Shown in pieces: positions 10,057 through 23,108 of a stretch of DNA of 64,000 nucleotides; position 1 is the stretch's first letter; every line of letters begins with the position of its first letter. The notes under the pieces were generated by a model. It searched no databases. It was not told where the DNA came from and was given only the letters and a program-made list of their open reading frames with translations. The DNA is taken from positions 558,001 through 622,000 of the forward strand of contig NZ_JAVXZY010000002.1 of assembly GCF_032337115.1 (NCBI RefSeq), read 5' to 3'. The stretch comes from Roseateles_C aquae (GTDB lineage: Bacteria > Pseudomonadota > Gammaproteobacteria > Burkholderiales > Burkholderiaceae_C). The translations under genes were made by a program, and so were the position numbers.

Positions 10057-11016
10057 ATGTCCAGCAACGACTCCTTTGACAGCGAAATCAAGCGTGCCAC
10101 CTTCAAGGCACAGAGCCAGCAGCGCGTCATGAAGAACGCACAGCTCGGTCAGATGGCCCAGGCCTTTGCCAGCGCAGCCTCCGAATTGCCGGGCGTGCAA
10201 ACGCTGCAGGCGGCCCTGATCGACGGCCTCGCCAGTTCGCAGGCCCGCGAGGCGAAACGTCTGGCCAGCCGTTTTGGCGCGGAGGACGCGCGTACACAGG
10301 CTGCCGCCGCGCGCGCGACTCGCTACACCGTGTTCGCTGAGGAAACAGCGACGCAGCGTTTGCTGGTCGAACGCGCGGTGAAGACCTTTGAGTCCGACGG
10401 GCGCTTCAGTGGCTATGTCTACGACAAGGACGGTGCGCCAGCGTCCGGCTATCTCGTACAGCTTGATGTGCGCGCCCCCTCCCGACAATTGGAACTGAGC
10501 CGCAAGGCCAGCACCGGCAGCGACGGCTATTTCGAAATCGACCTGGCCTGGCCGCAGGCCACCGGCACCGAATTCAATGCGGACTCAGGCATCAAGCCCG
10601 GCAGCACAAAGCCCAGAGGCAGCGCCGCGAAGAGCGCTGCCGCAACTGCGCCCAGCTCTAGCGATGGGGGCCTGGCTGAGCATGAAAGAGCCGCCCTGCC
10701 AGACTGGCAAAGCACACTGTTGCACTGGGTAGAAAACCTGAACCTGAGCAAGGCGCCAGGCATCAACAGCACATCGGTAGCTTCTTCCGGCACCGCCACC
10801 AGCACTAGCACGCCGCCCGAAAACGCCAACTCAGCTTCAGCGGCTGGGACTGGTGCAAGCGCGAGTTCAAGCACCGGTTCAGCGAGCGCCGACCATGCGC
10901 AGTCCCGCGTCCAAGTGCTGGATTCCAGCGGCAAGCTGGTCTACCAAGATCCGCTGCCGCCCGCCTTCGACACACTGAAGTCTGAGTTCCGCTTGTACAG
11001 CCTGGCGAACAGCTGA
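10057..11016 (+). CDS. Hypothetical eCIS-linked protein with carboxypeptidase-regulatory-like domain
   Basis: A 319-residue protein, last gene of the cluster. Residues 1-113 are strongly helical, Ala/Gln-rich and charged, with coiled-coil character. Residues about 114-165 (GRFSGYVYDKDGAPASGYLV, then SDGYFEIDL) look like a carboxypeptidase-regulatory-like/transthyretin-type beta-sandwich. Then comes a low-complexity Ser/Ala/Thr/Gly linker to about residue 285 and a short beta-rich C-terminus beginning SRVQVLDSSGKLVYQD. No signal peptide or membrane segment is seen. Similar small proteins accompany DUF6519/beta-helix genes in eCIS clusters, but I know no demonstrated role; a fibre tether, spike-tip accessory or cargo are all possible. 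The start at 10057 is the ATG preceding the Ser-Ser-Asn-Asp N-terminus; its ribosome site is weak. An intrinsic terminator follows. Confidence 0.6.
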   Translation: MSSNDSFDSEIKRATFKAQSQQRVMKNAQLGQMAQAFASAASELPGVQTLQAALIDGLASSQAREAKRLASRFGAEDARTQAAAARATRYTVFAEETATQRLLVERAVKTFESDGRFSGYVYDKDGAPASGYLVQLDVRAPSRQLELSRKASTGSDGYFEIDLAWPQATGTEFNADSGIKPGSTKPRGSAAKSAAATAPSSSDGGLAEHERAALPDWQSTLLHWVENLNLSKAPGINSTSVASSGTATSTSTPPENANSASAAGTGASASSSTGSASADHAQSRVQVLDSSGKLVYQDPLPPAFDTLKSEFRLYSLANS

Positions 11017-11123
11017 ACAGAGACACTGCAAAGAATCGTTAGCTGACTTACCCACCTCGTGGACGCTCGCCGCTGATGCAGCCACCGCGGGCCGGCCAGG
11101 GATTGAAATCAATCAGGCAAAGA

Positions 11124-11148
11124 AAAACCCGCCACTAGGGCGGGTTTT
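11124..11148. terminator. Bidirectional intrinsic terminator between the eCIS genes and tRNA-Ser
   Basis: A perfect 10-bp inverted repeat AAAACCCGCC/GGCGGGTTTT with a 5-base loop gives a GC-rich stem flanked by A and T runs, so it can act in both directions. It lies 107 bases after the last eCIS gene and 9 bases past the CCA end of the tRNA-Ser gene on the other strand. Confidence 0.85.
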
Positions 11149-11157
11149 CAATTTTGC

Positions 11158-11250
11158 TGGCGGAGACGGAGGGATTCGAACCCTCGATGCAGGTTTTGCC
11201 CACATACTCCCTTAGCAGGGGAGCACCTTCGGCCACTCGGTCACGTCTCC
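11158..11250 (-). tRNA. tRNA-Ser (anticodon GCT)
   Basis: The reverse strand folds as a class II tRNA with a long variable arm. The acceptor stem is GGAGACG/CGTCTCC, the anticodon stem CTCCC/GGGAG has loop CTGCTAA (anticodon GCT, reading AGC/AGT), and the T-loop is GGTTCGAATCC. Discriminator G is followed by an encoded CCA. The 3' end faces the eCIS cluster. A clear promoter lies just upstream and a terminator just downstream, so it can be its own transcription unit. Confidence 0.97.
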
Positions 11251-11263
11251 AGCAGAGCCTCGC

Positions 11264-11291
11264 AGTATAGCAGTACTTTTCAGGCTCTCAA
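11264..11291 (-). promoter_or_regulatory. Sigma-70 promoter of tRNA-Ser
   Basis: On the reverse strand TTGAGA and TATACT are separated by 16 bases, and the -10 box ends 13 bases before the tRNA 5' end, with a GC-rich discriminator (GCGAGG) as expected for stringently controlled tRNA promoters. The string TGCTATACTGCGA recurs upstream of tRNA-Val at the end of the window. Confidence 0.8.
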
Positions 11292-11297
11292 GGAAAT

Positions 11298-12566
11298 TCA
11301 GGAATTTTCTTGGTCGAGATCGAAGGCCTTGTGCAGCGCACGCACGGCCAGTTCCATGTACTTCTCGTCAATGACCACGCTGGTCTTGATTTCGCTGGTC
11401 GAGATCATCTGGATGTTGATGCCCTCTTCGCTCAGCGAGCGGAACATCTTGGATGCCACACCCACATGCGAGCGCATGCCGATGCCGACGATGGAGACCT
11501 TGCAGATGCGCGGATCGCCCATCACCTTGGCCGCGCCGGTGGCCGGTGCCACCGAGTTCTGCAGCAACTCCATCGTGCGTGCATAGTCGTTGCGATGCAC
11601 GGTGAAGCTGAAGTCGGTCTTGCCATCGTGCGAGACGTTTTGAATGATGACGTCGATATCGATATTGGCATCGGCGACCGGGCCCAGGATCTGGAACGCG
11701 ATCCCCGGCTTGTCCGGCACGCCCAGCAGCGTCACCTTGGCCTCGTCACGGTTGAAGGCGATGCCCGACACGACGGCTTGTTCCATTTTTTCGTCCTCTT
11801 CAAAACTGATCAGGGTGCCGGACTTGGCTTCCTCGTTGATATCGATGTCCCAGGGCGTGAAGCTCGACAGCACGCGCAGCGGCACGCGGTATTTGCCAGC
11901 GAATTCGACCGAGCGGATCTGCAGGATCTTGGAGCCCAGCGAGGCCATCTCCAGCATCTCTTCAAAGCTGATCGTGTGCAGGCGGCGCGCCTCGGGCACG
12001 ATGCGCGGATCGGTGGTGTAGACGCCGTCGACATCGGTGTAGATCAGGCACTCGTCAGCCTTCATCGCAGCGGCGATGGCCACCGCCGAGGTGTCGGAGC
12101 CGCCACGGCCCAGCGTCGTGATGTTGTGCTCTTCGTCGATGCCCTGGAAGCCAGCGATCACGACCACCTTGCCGGCGGCCAGATCGGCGCGCACGCGCTT
12201 GTCATCGATGCTTTCGATCCGCGCCTTGGTGTAGGACGAGTCGGTCGACACCGGCACTTGCCAGCCGGTGTAGCTGATCGCCTCCAGGCCTTCGGCCTGC
12301 AGTGCCAGCGCCAGCAGGCCCACCGACACCTGCTCGCCGGTCGAGGCAATCATGTCCAGTTCGCGCATGGACGCCGCATTGCTGCTGGCCGGCGAGAGTT
12401 CCTTGGCCAGGCCAAGCAGGCGATTGGTTTCGCCGCTCATGGCCGAGGGCACGACCACCATCTGATGCCCGGCGCGCGCCCATTTGGCGACGCGCTTGGC
12501 GACGTTGCGGATACGGTCGGTCGAACCCATCGAGGTGCCGCCGTACTTGTGAACGATCAAAGCCAT
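11298..12566 (-). CDS. lysC: Aspartate kinase
   Basis: Phosphorylates aspartate, the first step of the lysine, threonine and methionine pathway. The 422-residue protein opens with the family signature KYGGTSMGS at about residues 7-15. [16 protein letters not shown] near 155-170 and an amino-acid-kinase fold follow to about residue 250, then two ACT regulatory domains from about 265 ([20 protein letters not shown] and [19 protein letters not shown]), typical of lysine/threonine-feedback-inhibited monofunctional enzymes. Length is normal. It lies downstream of tilS on the same strand with a 129-base gap, so it may have its own promoter, and it runs toward the tRNA-Ser promoter. Confidence 0.97.
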   Translation of the reverse strand: MALIVHKYGGTSMGSTDRIRNVAKRVAKWARAGHQMVVVPSAMSGETNRLLGLAKELSPASSNAASMRELDMIASTGEQVSVGLLALALQAEGLEAISYTGWQVPVSTDSSYTKARIESIDDKRVRADLAAGKVVVIAGFQGIDEEHNITTLGRGGSDTSAVAIAAAMKADECLIYTDVDGVYTTDPRIVPEARRLHTISFEEMLEMASLGSKILQIRSVEFAGKYRVPLRVLSSFTPWDIDINEEAKSGTLISFEEDEKMEQAVVSGIAFNRDEAKVTLLGVPDKPGIAFQILGPVADANIDIDVIIQNVSHDGKTDFSFTVHRNDYARTMELLQNSVAPATGAAKVMGDPRICKVSIVGIGMRSHVGVASKMFRSLSEEGINIQMISTSEIKTSVVIDEKYMELAVRALHKAFDLDQENS

Positions 12567-14079
12567 GGAATGTCTTGCATGCGCGGATGGTTCGAAAGAG
12601 GGAGTGTGTGCGCCGCGGTCGCAACTTTCGATTCTAGCTGTTGCGATGCAACATGCTTTTTACGCATCAGCTCATGCCCTTGCTGAAAAAGCAAGTCAAG
12701 CTTCGTCGGGCACCCAGGCTATCAAGAGGCCGCCAGCACAGCGCTCGACACGCGCATCAAGACCAAGGCCATGCACATAGACCAGAGCGTCCCGGGCATA
12801 GAGCAAGGGCGCCTGACGGGCGGAGGCCGGCACCGCGGCGGCCTGCCAGCACTTCTTGAGGCCGCGTGGCGGCGTGCGCGCCTGCAGCTGAAACTGCTCG
12901 CCGCCGCTGCGACGGCGCAGCTCGGCCCGGCGCAGCAGATCGGCAGGCAGGCCGGGGTCGGCGGGCATGGCGAGGCGGACGCGCCAAACGCCAGGCCAGC
13001 CGGCTAGCCGGTAGTCACCAGGCTGGCTGAAATCCACCGCCTCCACCACCGCGTCCACCAGCGCCCCCGCCGTCGACGCGGCCGGCGGCGGCGGCAGCGG
13101 GCGCAGCACGTCGCGGTACAGCTCCAGCATCGGTCCGGGTGTGGGCCAGCGCGCCGCAGCCTGATGCCTGGGGCGCCGCAAGGCTTCGCTCAACAGGCGC
13201 TGGACCAAGCTGGCCGGTGCAGGCTGGCCAAGCACGAGTTCCAGCCAATGGCGCAGCAGATTGTTGGCCCGGGCCGGGCTCAAGGCCCGCAGTGCCGCCA
13301 GATCCAGCGCATCGGCCCGCCACAGGCCAGCGGCTTCGGCGGCGGCCGCATCGCTGGCCGCGATCTCGGTCTGCAAGGCCAGCGCCTGCTGCGCCCACTG
13401 GGCCGTTTGTGCCAGCGCCTGCTCGGCCTGTGGAAACGCCGCCTGCAGCGCGGGCAGCACCTGCAGGCGCAGGCGATTGCGGGCGTAGCGGGTGTCGGCA
13501 TTGCTGTCGTCTTCGATATGGCTGAGCCGGTGCTGGGCCAGATAGGCTTCTATTGCTTCACGCGGCTGTTGCAGCCAGGGCCGCTGCCAGCTGAGGCCAG
13601 CACGTTCCTGCCCTTGCGGCATGGCGGCCAGTCCGGCGACGCCGCCGCCGCGCAAGGCCTGCAGCAGCACGGTCTCGGCCTGATCGCGACGATGCTGGGC
13701 CAGCAGCAGCAGCGTCGCGCCGGCCTGCTGCGCCATCTCGCTGAGGGCGCGGTATCGCCCGTCGCGCGCCCAGGCCTCGACGCTGTCACCGCGCGCGGGC
13801 GCGCCGGTGAGGCGGCGGGACTGAAAGCTCAGCGGCAGACCTTCGTCCGCCCATTGCTGGCACTGGGCCTGGCAATGGCGCTCCCAGCCATCTGCCTGCG
13901 TGCTCAGCCCGTGATGAACGTGCAGTGCCAACACTTGCAGTGCGGCGCCGCAGTCGGCATTGAGCCGCGCCGCGGCGTGGACCGTCGCATGCAGCAAGGC
14001 GCTTGAATCGCGGCCGCCACTATAGGCAAGGGCCAGCACCTGGCTGGCCCTTGGTTCACTGGCGAGGCCTGGGCAGGCG

Positions 14080-15051
<972 letters not shown>

Positions 15052-15127
15052 CCTGCGTTGATCCCTCAGTGATGATGGGCGGCTGGCAGGCGCTTTTTGA
15101 GCGCGCGGCAGCCGCGAACAGACGACC

Positions 15128-15781
15128 TCAGTACTCGACGGGCAATGGGTCCAAACTGCGCCAAATGTACCATGTGGCTACCGAGCGGTAGGGTGCCCAG
15201 GCCTCCCCCACTTCACGGGCCTCGGCCCGCGACACAGGCTCGCCCGAGAAGTAATTCTCACTGATACCCTTGAGCAGCCCCAGATCATCCAGCGGCATCA
15301 CATTGGGCCGCATCAGGTGGAAGATCAGGAACATCTCGGCCGTCCAGCGGCCAATGCCACGGATGGCCACCAGCTCTTCGATGATGGCTTCGTCGTCCAT
15401 CTGCGTCCATTGGCGCACATGCACGCGGCCGGCCTCGAAGTGCTCGGCGAGATCGCGCAGGTATTCAACCTTGCGCGCCGACAGACCGGCACCGCGCTGC
15501 TGTTCGACCGTCAGTGCCAGCACCGCTGCCGGCGGCACGCGGTGCGAGGGACCATCGATCAGGGCCACGAACTTGTCCCAGACCGACTGCGCCGCCTTGA
15601 CCGATATTTGCTGCCCAACGATGGAGCGAGCCAGCGTCGTGAAGGCATCACCGCGACTCTGCAGCCGCGCCTCGCCAAACTGCGGGATCAGTTTCTTCAT
15701 CACGCGGTCGCGCTTGGCCAGATGGCGGCACGCCTCATCCCAATAGTCCGGGGTCACCCCGGCGGCTGGAGCGCGCGCCAT
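15128..15781 (-). CDS. DNA-3-methyladenine glycosylase II-like (HhH-GPD)
   Basis: Predicted base-excision repair glycosylase that removes alkylated purines. The 217-residue protein carries [18 protein letters not shown] near residues 53-70, the helix-hairpin-helix [15 protein letters not shown] near 140-155 and the catalytic aspartate in MPLDDLGL shortly after, the AlkA/HhH-GPD layout. It lacks the AlkA N-terminal beta domain, as usual for the short family. Its ATG shares one base with the stop of cysS (TGATG), so the two genes are translationally coupled. This cysS-alkA-accA order is common in Burkholderiales. Confidence 0.9.
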   Translation of the reverse strand: MARAPAAGVTPDYWDEACRHLAKRDRVMKKLIPQFGEARLQSRGDAFTTLARSIVGQQISVKAAQSVWDKFVALIDGPSHRVPPAAVLALTVEQQRGAGLSARKVEYLRDLAEHFEAGRVHVRQWTQMDDEAIIEELVAIRGIGRWTAEMFLIFHLMRPNVMPLDDLGLLKGISENYFSGEPVSRAEAREVGEAWAPYRSVATWYIWRSLDPLPVEY

Positions 15782-17154
15782 CAGGCCTTCATCCAGCTCG
15801 TACCGGCCGGCGAATCCTGTAGCACGATGCCCTGGGCCAGCAAATCGGCACGGATGCGATCCGCTTCAGCGAAATTGCGAGCCGCCTTGGCGGCCGCGCG
15901 TGCATCGATCTGCGCCTGGATGGCTGCCTCGTCCAGCGAATTGCCGGCCTGCAGATAGGCCCGCGGCACTTGCTGCAGAACGCCCAGCGTGGCGCCGAGC
16001 GCCTTCAGCAGTCCCGCCTCCTCGGGCGAGCGGCTGCGGTTCAGGCTGGAAGCCAGGTCAAACAGCACCGCCAGGGCCGCCGGCGCGTTGAAGTCCTCGT
16101 CCATCGCGGCCTTGAAGGCGGCGGCATGGCCCTGGGCCCAGTCAACTTCCACCGCTGCGGCCTCCACGCCGTCGAGCGCCGTGTACAAGCGCAACAGCGC
16201 TTGGCGCGCATCATCCAGCGCGGCATCGCTGTAATTGATCGGGCTGCGGTAGTGGGTACGCAGCATGAAGAAGCGCACCGTCTCGCCGTCGTAGGACTTC
16301 AGCACATCCTGTATGGTGAAGAAGTTGCCCAGCGACTTGGACATCTTTTCGTTGTCGACATTCAGGAAGCCGTTGTGCAACCAGTAGCGCACAAAGGGCT
16401 TGCCTAAAGCGCCTTCGCTCTGGGCGATCTCGTTCTCGTGGTGCGGAAACTGCAGATCCATGCCGCCGCCGTGAATGTCGAAGGTCTCACCGAGCACGGC
16501 GCAGCTCATTGCCGAGCACTCGATGTGCCAGCCAGGACGCCCTGGGCCGTAGGCGCCGTCGTACTTGGCGTCGGCCGGTTCGTCGGCCTTGGCGGCCTTC
16601 CAGAGCACGAAGTCCAGCGGATCGAGCTTGCCTTCGTCCACGGCCACGCGCTCACCGGCACGCAGATCGTCAAGGTTGCGTCGCGACAGCTTGCCGTAGC
16701 CCTCGAACTTGCGCACGGCATAGTTCACATCACCATTGCTGGCCTGGTAGGCCAGGCCCTTGCGCTCCAGCAGTCCGATCAGGTCCAGCATCTGGCCAAC
16801 GTACTCGGTGGCGCGCGGCTCGTGCGTGGGCCGCTCGACGCCGAGCGCACCGATATCCCGGTGCATGGCGGCGATCATTTCGTCGGTCAGCTCGCGAATG
16901 CTGATGCCGCGCTCCAGCGCCCGCTTGATGATCTTGTCTTCAATGTCGGTGATGTTGCGGACATAGGTGACCCGATAGCCCGAGGCCTTCAACCATCGCT
17001 GCACAATGTCAAAGGCCATCATCATCCGCGCATGGCCGATGTGGCAAAGGTCGTAAATCGTCATGCCGCACACATACATCCGCACATGGCCGGGCTCAAT
17101 GGGGACGAAGACTTCGACCGCACGGGTCAGGGTGTTGTAGATGCGCAGGGACAT
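15781..17154 (-). CDS. cysS: Cysteine--tRNA ligase
   Basis: Class I synthetase charging tRNA-Cys. I place the start at the Met of [11 protein letters not shown], which aligns with the family N-terminus, rather than 25 codons upstream; this gives 457 residues. Signatures: zinc-site cysteine and HIGH box in [16 protein letters not shown] (about residues 28-43), GWHIECSAM with the zinc-binding Cys and following His residues near 205, and KMSKSLGN near 268. The C-terminal helical domain is complete. It heads the reverse-strand cluster alkA-accA-tilS. A divergent TPR gene starts about 230 bases away. Confidence 0.97.
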   Translation of the reverse strand: MSLRIYNTLTRAVEVFVPIEPGHVRMYVCGMTIYDLCHIGHARMMMAFDIVQRWLKASGYRVTYVRNITDIEDKIIKRALERGISIRELTDEMIAAMHRDIGALGVERPTHEPRATEYVGQMLDLIGLLERKGLAYQASNGDVNYAVRKFEGYGKLSRRNLDDLRAGERVAVDEGKLDPLDFVLWKAAKADEPADAKYDGAYGPGRPGWHIECSAMSCAVLGETFDIHGGGMDLQFPHHENEIAQSEGALGKPFVRYWLHNGFLNVDNEKMSKSLGNFFTIQDVLKSYDGETVRFFMLRTHYRSPINYSDAALDDARQALLRLYTALDGVEAAAVEVDWAQGHAAAFKAAMDEDFNAPAALAVLFDLASSLNRSRSPEEAGLLKALGATLGVLQQVPRAYLQAGNSLDEAAIQAQIDARAAAKAARNFAEADRIRADLLAQGIVLQDSPAGTSWMKA

Positions 17155-17380
17155 GGGCTTTTTCGTGATCAGCGGAGACGCTGGCGGGCCGTTGCGACAA
17201 GGGCGGGCGATGACGGCAGCGTCATGCACGCAAACCGAGCGCCAGACAGGCGTTCAGCATCGAAACCCGCCCGGCGCGCCGGAACAAGGGCACCGTAGAA
17301 TCGCGCCAGTATAGCGGCAGCCCCTGGTGCCGCGACCTGCCGAAATGGGCCGTCGGCCCTGGCGCAAACCCTGGCACCCG

Positions 17381-17920
17381 ATGACCCGACCACCCTACTT
17401 CGTGCCCCTCCCCGCTGCCTTGATGCTTGGCCTGCTGTTGCTGCTAGCGCCGTTCCGGACGCATGCGGCGGCTTTCGAAGATGCTCAGCAGCAATGGCTG
17501 ATCGGCCAGCGCGCCCAGGCGATGCAGACCTTGGAAAAGGCATTGGCCGATGACCCGAACAACGCACGCCTGCGCTTCAGCCTGGCTGCGATGCTGCTCG
17601 AGTCTGGCGCCAGCGCGCGTGCAGAAGCGATGTTCAAGCAGCTGACCGAAGATTTCCCTGATCTGGCGGACCCGCACAACAATCTGGCCGTGATCTACGC
17701 TGCTCGTGGCGAACTCGATGCGGCTTACCTGGCACTGGAGCGGGCGGTTCGACTGCAACCCGAGCATGCCCAGGCGCAGGAGAATCTTGGCGATGTGTTG
17801 CTACAACTCGCGGCGCGCGCCTACGGGCGTGCGGCCGACCTCAGCAAGCTGCCAATCGCTCGCACCAAGGGCGACAAGACCCTGCAGCTGCTGCGTGCAC
17901 TGGGTAACCCACAACGCTGA
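17381..17920 (+). CDS. TPR-repeat exported protein
   Basis: A 179-residue protein with a hydrophobic N-terminal signal ([21 protein letters not shown], about residues 8-28) and tetratricopeptide repeats from about residue 30 to 135, for example [20 protein letters not shown] and [20 protein letters not shown]. The signal suggests a periplasmic protein. TPRs mediate protein contacts; no enzymatic motif is visible. The chosen Met is the one just before the signal sequence, 18 codons inside the longest frame. It lies immediately upstream of the cyclophilin genes, as in many Burkholderiales, but the partner is unknown. Confidence 0.8.
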   Translation: MTRPPYFVPLPAALMLGLLLLLAPFRTHAAAFEDAQQQWLIGQRAQAMQTLEKALADDPNNARLRFSLAAMLLESGASARAEAMFKQLTEDFPDLADPHNNLAVIYAARGELDAAYLALERAVRLQPEHAQAQENLGDVLLQLAARAYGRAADLSKLPIARTKGDKTLQLLRALGNPQR

Positions 17921-18018
17921 GAGACAATCGGGCCCAGTCAGCCTGTGCTCCTTGCTGGAGGGGCAGCGCCACACTCCAAGATCACCAACCTAGTTGCGGC
18001 CAGGCCGCCCCTACTCTC

Positions 18019-18597
18019 ATGACGCAAGAATTCAAGCGCTTCTGCAGCCTATTGATTGGCAGTGCCCTCGCCCTGTCCTGCAGCCTGAGCCTGGCTCAGG
18101 TGGTCAAGCTGAGCACGAACAAGGGTGATATCCGCATCGAGCTCGACGCCGAGAAGGCGCCCAAATCAGTGGCCAACTTCGTTCAGTACGTCAAGGCCGG
18201 CCATTACAACGGCACGATCTTCCACCGCGTCATCGATGGCTTCATGATCCAGGGCGGCGGCTTCACCCAGAAGCTCGAGCAGAAGCCCGTGCGGGCGCCG
18301 ATTCCGCTGGAGTCGACCAATGGCTTGAAGAACGTCCGCGGCAGCATCGCAATGGCGCGCACCATGGTGCCCGACTCGGCCACCAGCCAGTTCTTCATCA
18401 ATGTGCAAGACAACCCTGGCCTGGACGCCGAGAACGCGCGCGACGGCCGCGGCTACGCCGTCTTCGGCCAAGTCATCGAGGGCATGGACGTGGTCGACAA
18501 GATCCGCGCCATCCCGACCCAAGCGATGGGCATGCACCAGAACCTGCCCACCGAACCCGTCATCATCAACAAGGCCATTGTGGAGCCCAAGAAATGA
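18019..18597 (+). CDS. ppiA: Peptidyl-prolyl cis-trans isomerase, cyclophilin type, periplasmic
   Basis: Catalyses proline cis-trans isomerisation during folding of exported proteins. The 192-residue protein has an N-terminal signal ([17 protein letters not shown], cleavage near residue 26) and a complete cyclophilin core: [20 protein letters not shown] with the catalytic Arg, then [15 protein letters not shown] and [13 protein letters not shown]. Its stop overlaps the start of a second, leaderless cyclophilin (ATGA), so the two form an operon, probably a duplicated pair split between periplasm and cytoplasm. Confidence 0.93.
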   Translation: MTQEFKRFCSLLIGSALALSCSLSLAQVVKLSTNKGDIRIELDAEKAPKSVANFVQYVKAGHYNGTIFHRVIDGFMIQGGGFTQKLEQKPVRAPIPLESTNGLKNVRGSIAMARTMVPDSATSQFFINVQDNPGLDAENARDGRGYAVFGQVIEGMDVVDKIRAIPTQAMGMHQNLPTEPVIINKAIVEPKK

Positions 18598-19100
18598 GCA
18601 AGCTTGTCGAACTGAAAACCAACCATGGCGTCATCCGCATCGAGCTGGACGACGCCAAGGCCCCGATCACCGTGGCCAACTTCCTCGCCTATGTGAACAG
18701 CGGCCACTACAACGGCACGGTGTTCCATCGCGTCATCAAGGGCTTCATGATCCAGGGCGGCGGCTTTGAGCCCGGCCTGAAGCAAAAGCCGACCGAGGCG
18801 CCGATCCAGAACGAGGCCAATAACGGCCTGAAGAACGAGCACTACACGCTGGCCATGGCGCGCACCAATGCGCCGCATTCGGCCTCGGCGCAGTTCTTCA
18901 TCAACACGACCAAGAACGACTTCCTGAACTTCAAGTCCGAGTCGCCCTCGGGCTGGGGCTATGCCGTGTTCGGCAAGGTCGTCGCCGGCACCGAGGTGGT
19001 CGACGCGATTGAGAAGGTCAAGACCGGCCGCTCGGGCTTCCACGACGATGTGCCGCTGGAGAACGTGGTCATCGAGAGCGCTGTTGAAGTCACGGCCTGA
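18594..19100 (+). CDS. ppiB: Peptidyl-prolyl cis-trans isomerase B, cytoplasmic cyclophilin
   Basis: A 168-residue cyclophilin without a signal peptide, starting directly at the beta-strand [16 protein letters not shown]. The catalytic region [20 protein letters not shown] and [14 protein letters not shown] are intact. It overlaps the preceding ppiA-like gene by four bases and its end overlaps the presumed start of lpxH by 17 bases. It is closely similar to its neighbour through the core, which suggests an old tandem duplication. Confidence 0.95.
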   Translation: MSKLVELKTNHGVIRIELDDAKAPITVANFLAYVNSGHYNGTVFHRVIKGFMIQGGGFEPGLKQKPTEAPIQNEANNGLKNEHYTLAMARTNAPHSASAQFFINTTKNDFLNFKSESPSGWGYAVFGKVVAGTEVVDAIEKVKTGRSGFHDDVPLENVVIESAVEVTA

Positions 19101-19878
19101 TGACGCTTCCGGGGCTGCAGCAGCTGCAACCCCGCTGATCGCCCCGCCATCGTGGCGGGCGATCGACTTTCTGTCCGATCTGCATCTCAGCCCGAGCACA
19201 CCGGGCACGCTGGCCGCGCTGCGCCGCTGGCTGGCCAGCACCGATGCCGATGCCGTCTTTCTGCTCGGCGACATCTTCGAAGTCTGGGTCGGCGACGATG
19301 CCCGGCATGACGACTTCGAAGCCGCCTGTGTTGCGCTCTTGGGCAGCGCCAGCCAGCGCCTGAGCCTGTTCTTCATGGCAGGCAACCGCGACTTCCTCTT
19401 GGGCCGTGACATGGCCGAGGCCTGCGGCCTGCAACTGCTGTCCGACCCCTGTTGCCTGCATGCCTTTGGCCGGCGACTGCTGCTCAGCCACGGCGATGCG
19501 CTCTGCCTTGCCGACAGCGGCTATCAAGCGTTTCGCCAGCAGGTGCGCAGCGCCAGCTGGCAGCACGACTTCCTGTCTCGCCCCTTGAGCGAACGGCATG
19601 ACATCGCGCGCCAGTTGCGCGAAGGCAGCCGGCTCAAGCAGCAACAACAGGGGCCGGAACTCTGGGCCGAGCCCGATACCGAGGCCTGCCTGGCCGCGCT
19701 GCGCGAGGCCGATGCCGAGTTGCTGCTGCATGGCCACACCCATCGGCCTGCCATTCATCAGCTCGACCGGCAGCGGCAGCGCTGGGTGCTGTCCGACTGG
19801 GACTTCGACGCCGCCGCGCCGCGCGGCGATGTGCTGCGCCTGGATGCTGCGGGACTGCGGCGCCTGAGCGTTTCCTGA
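19084..19878 (+). CDS. lpxH: UDP-2,3-diacylglucosamine diphosphatase
   Basis: Hydrolyses UDP-2,3-diacylglucosamine to lipid X and UMP in lipid A synthesis. The metallophosphoesterase motifs are all present: [29 protein letters not shown] and HGHTHRP. No ATG exists between the upstream stop and the first motif, so the start must be non-standard. The TTG at 19084, within the end of ppiB, gives 264 residues; a CTG precedes it directly. The family normally starts 5-25 residues before the DLHLS strand, so the exact start is uncertain. lpxK and kdsB of the same envelope pathway lie further along the window. Confidence 0.88.
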   Translation: MKSRPDDASGAAAAATPLIAPPSWRAIDFLSDLHLSPSTPGTLAALRRWLASTDADAVFLLGDIFEVWVGDDARHDDFEAACVALLGSASQRLSLFFMAGNRDFLLGRDMAEACGLQLLSDPCCLHAFGRRLLLSHGDALCLADSGYQAFRQQVRSASWQHDFLSRPLSERHDIARQLREGSRLKQQQQGPELWAEPDTEACLAALREADAELLLHGHTHRPAIHQLDRQRQRWVLSDWDFDAAAPRGDVLRLDAAGLRRLSVS

Positions 19879-19897
19879 TCGGCCGCAAGCGCACGCG

Positions 19898-20686
19898 ATG
19901 CTCGACCGCTTGATCGCCCGATGGCGCGCCTGGCAGGAAGCGCGTGCACTGCGCCGTCACGCGATACCGGATGGACTCTGGCTGCTGACCTTGGCCCGCT
20001 ACCCCTTTCTCAGCACACTCGACGATGCCGAGCAGGCCGAGCTGCGCCGCCTCTGCGCCTTGTTCCTATCCGCCAAGGAATTCCACGGTGCGGGAGGCTT
20101 TGTCGTCAGCGACGAAGTTGCCGTCGCCATCGCAGCGCAGGCCTGCCTGCCCATCCTGCGCCTCGGCTTGGAAGCCTATGCGGGCTTTGTCGGCATTGTT
20201 GTCCACGCCGGCGAGGTGCTGGCACGGCGAGAGTTCATGGACGAGGATGGCGTCGTTCATCGCTACGAGGAAGTGCTCGCCGGCGAGGCGATGGAAGGCG
20301 GCCCGCTGATGCTGGCCTGGAGTGAATCAAGCCCGGACGCCCAGGCGGGCGAGCTGCCCTACAACGTCGTCATCCACGAATTCGCCCATGTGCTGGACAT
20401 GCAGAATGGCGCCGCCGACGGCGTGCCTGCATTGGCTGCCGGCGAACGCGAGGCTTGGCTCGACGTGCTGGAGTCGGAGTGGCAAGCCTTCTGCGATGCG
20501 GTCGATGCCGGCGTCGAGACCTTGATTGATCCTTACGGCGCCGAAGCGATCGAAGAATTCTTCGCCGTCGCCGTCGAGGCCTTCTTCGTCGCACCGCTCG
20601 CGCTCAGCCTTGAACAGCCTGCCCTCTACCAGCTGCTGCGCGGCTACTTCCACCAGGATCCCGCAGCACGCCTGGCGCGCTGCTGA
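19898..20686 (+). CDS. mtfA: M90-family zinc metallopeptidase, MtfA-like
   Basis: A 262-residue protein matching MtfA, which in E. coli binds the repressor Mlc and has aminopeptidase activity. The zinc site HEFAH (about residues 160-164) followed by LDMQNG, and the downstream glutamate in EEFFAVAVEAFF (about 217-228), fit the M90 family, as does the N-terminal region (RRHAIPDGLW and LCALFLSAKEFHGAGG). It lies 19 bases after lpxH. An intrinsic-terminator-like hairpin follows within a few bases of the stop. No signal peptide; cytosolic. Confidence 0.92.
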   Translation: MLDRLIARWRAWQEARALRRHAIPDGLWLLTLARYPFLSTLDDAEQAELRRLCALFLSAKEFHGAGGFVVSDEVAVAIAAQACLPILRLGLEAYAGFVGIVVHAGEVLARREFMDEDGVVHRYEEVLAGEAMEGGPLMLAWSESSPDAQAGELPYNVVIHEFAHVLDMQNGAADGVPALAAGEREAWLDVLESEWQAFCDAVDAGVETLIDPYGAEAIEEFFAVAVEAFFVAPLALSLEQPALYQLLRGYFHQDPAARLARC

Positions 20687-20690
20687 AACA

Positions 20691-20726
20691 ACAAGGCCCG
20701 CAAGCGGCGATGCCGGCGGGCCTTGT
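20691..20726 (+). terminator. Hairpin terminator after mtfA
   Basis: An 11-bp perfect inverted repeat ACAAGGCCCGC/GCGGGCCTTGT with a 14-base loop lies just after the mtfA stop and before the convergent clpA end. The trailing T-run is poor (CTGGG), so termination may be weak or factor-aided. Confidence 0.55.
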
Positions 20727-20744
20727 CTGGGTGGCTTGGGCTCA

Positions 20745-20761
20745 GGCAAGACCTGACCCCA
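20745..20761 (+). repeat. Dispersed 17-mer GGCAAGACCTGACCCCA, copy 1 (intergenic)
   Basis: The 16 bases GCAAGACCTGACCCCA occur three times in the window: here between mtfA and clpA, inside xseA at 37771-37786, and in reverse orientation inside tadA at 49335-49350. This copy and the xseA copy share 17 bases. Confidence 0.6.
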
Positions 20762-20783
20762 ATCACGAGGGGAGCAACTACAT

Positions 20784-23104
<2,321 letters not shown>

Positions 23105-23108
<4 letters not shown>

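Noticed and set aside
1..11016. Complete prophage or tailocin
   Set aside because: Only baseplate-type and tail-surface genes are visible; no lysis, capsid, terminase or integrase genes. The upstream part is missing, so this is not absolute.
11298..12700. Lysine riboswitch upstream of lysC
   Set aside because: The 129-base gap upstream of lysC shows no conserved lysine-riboswitch pattern that I can recognise by eye.
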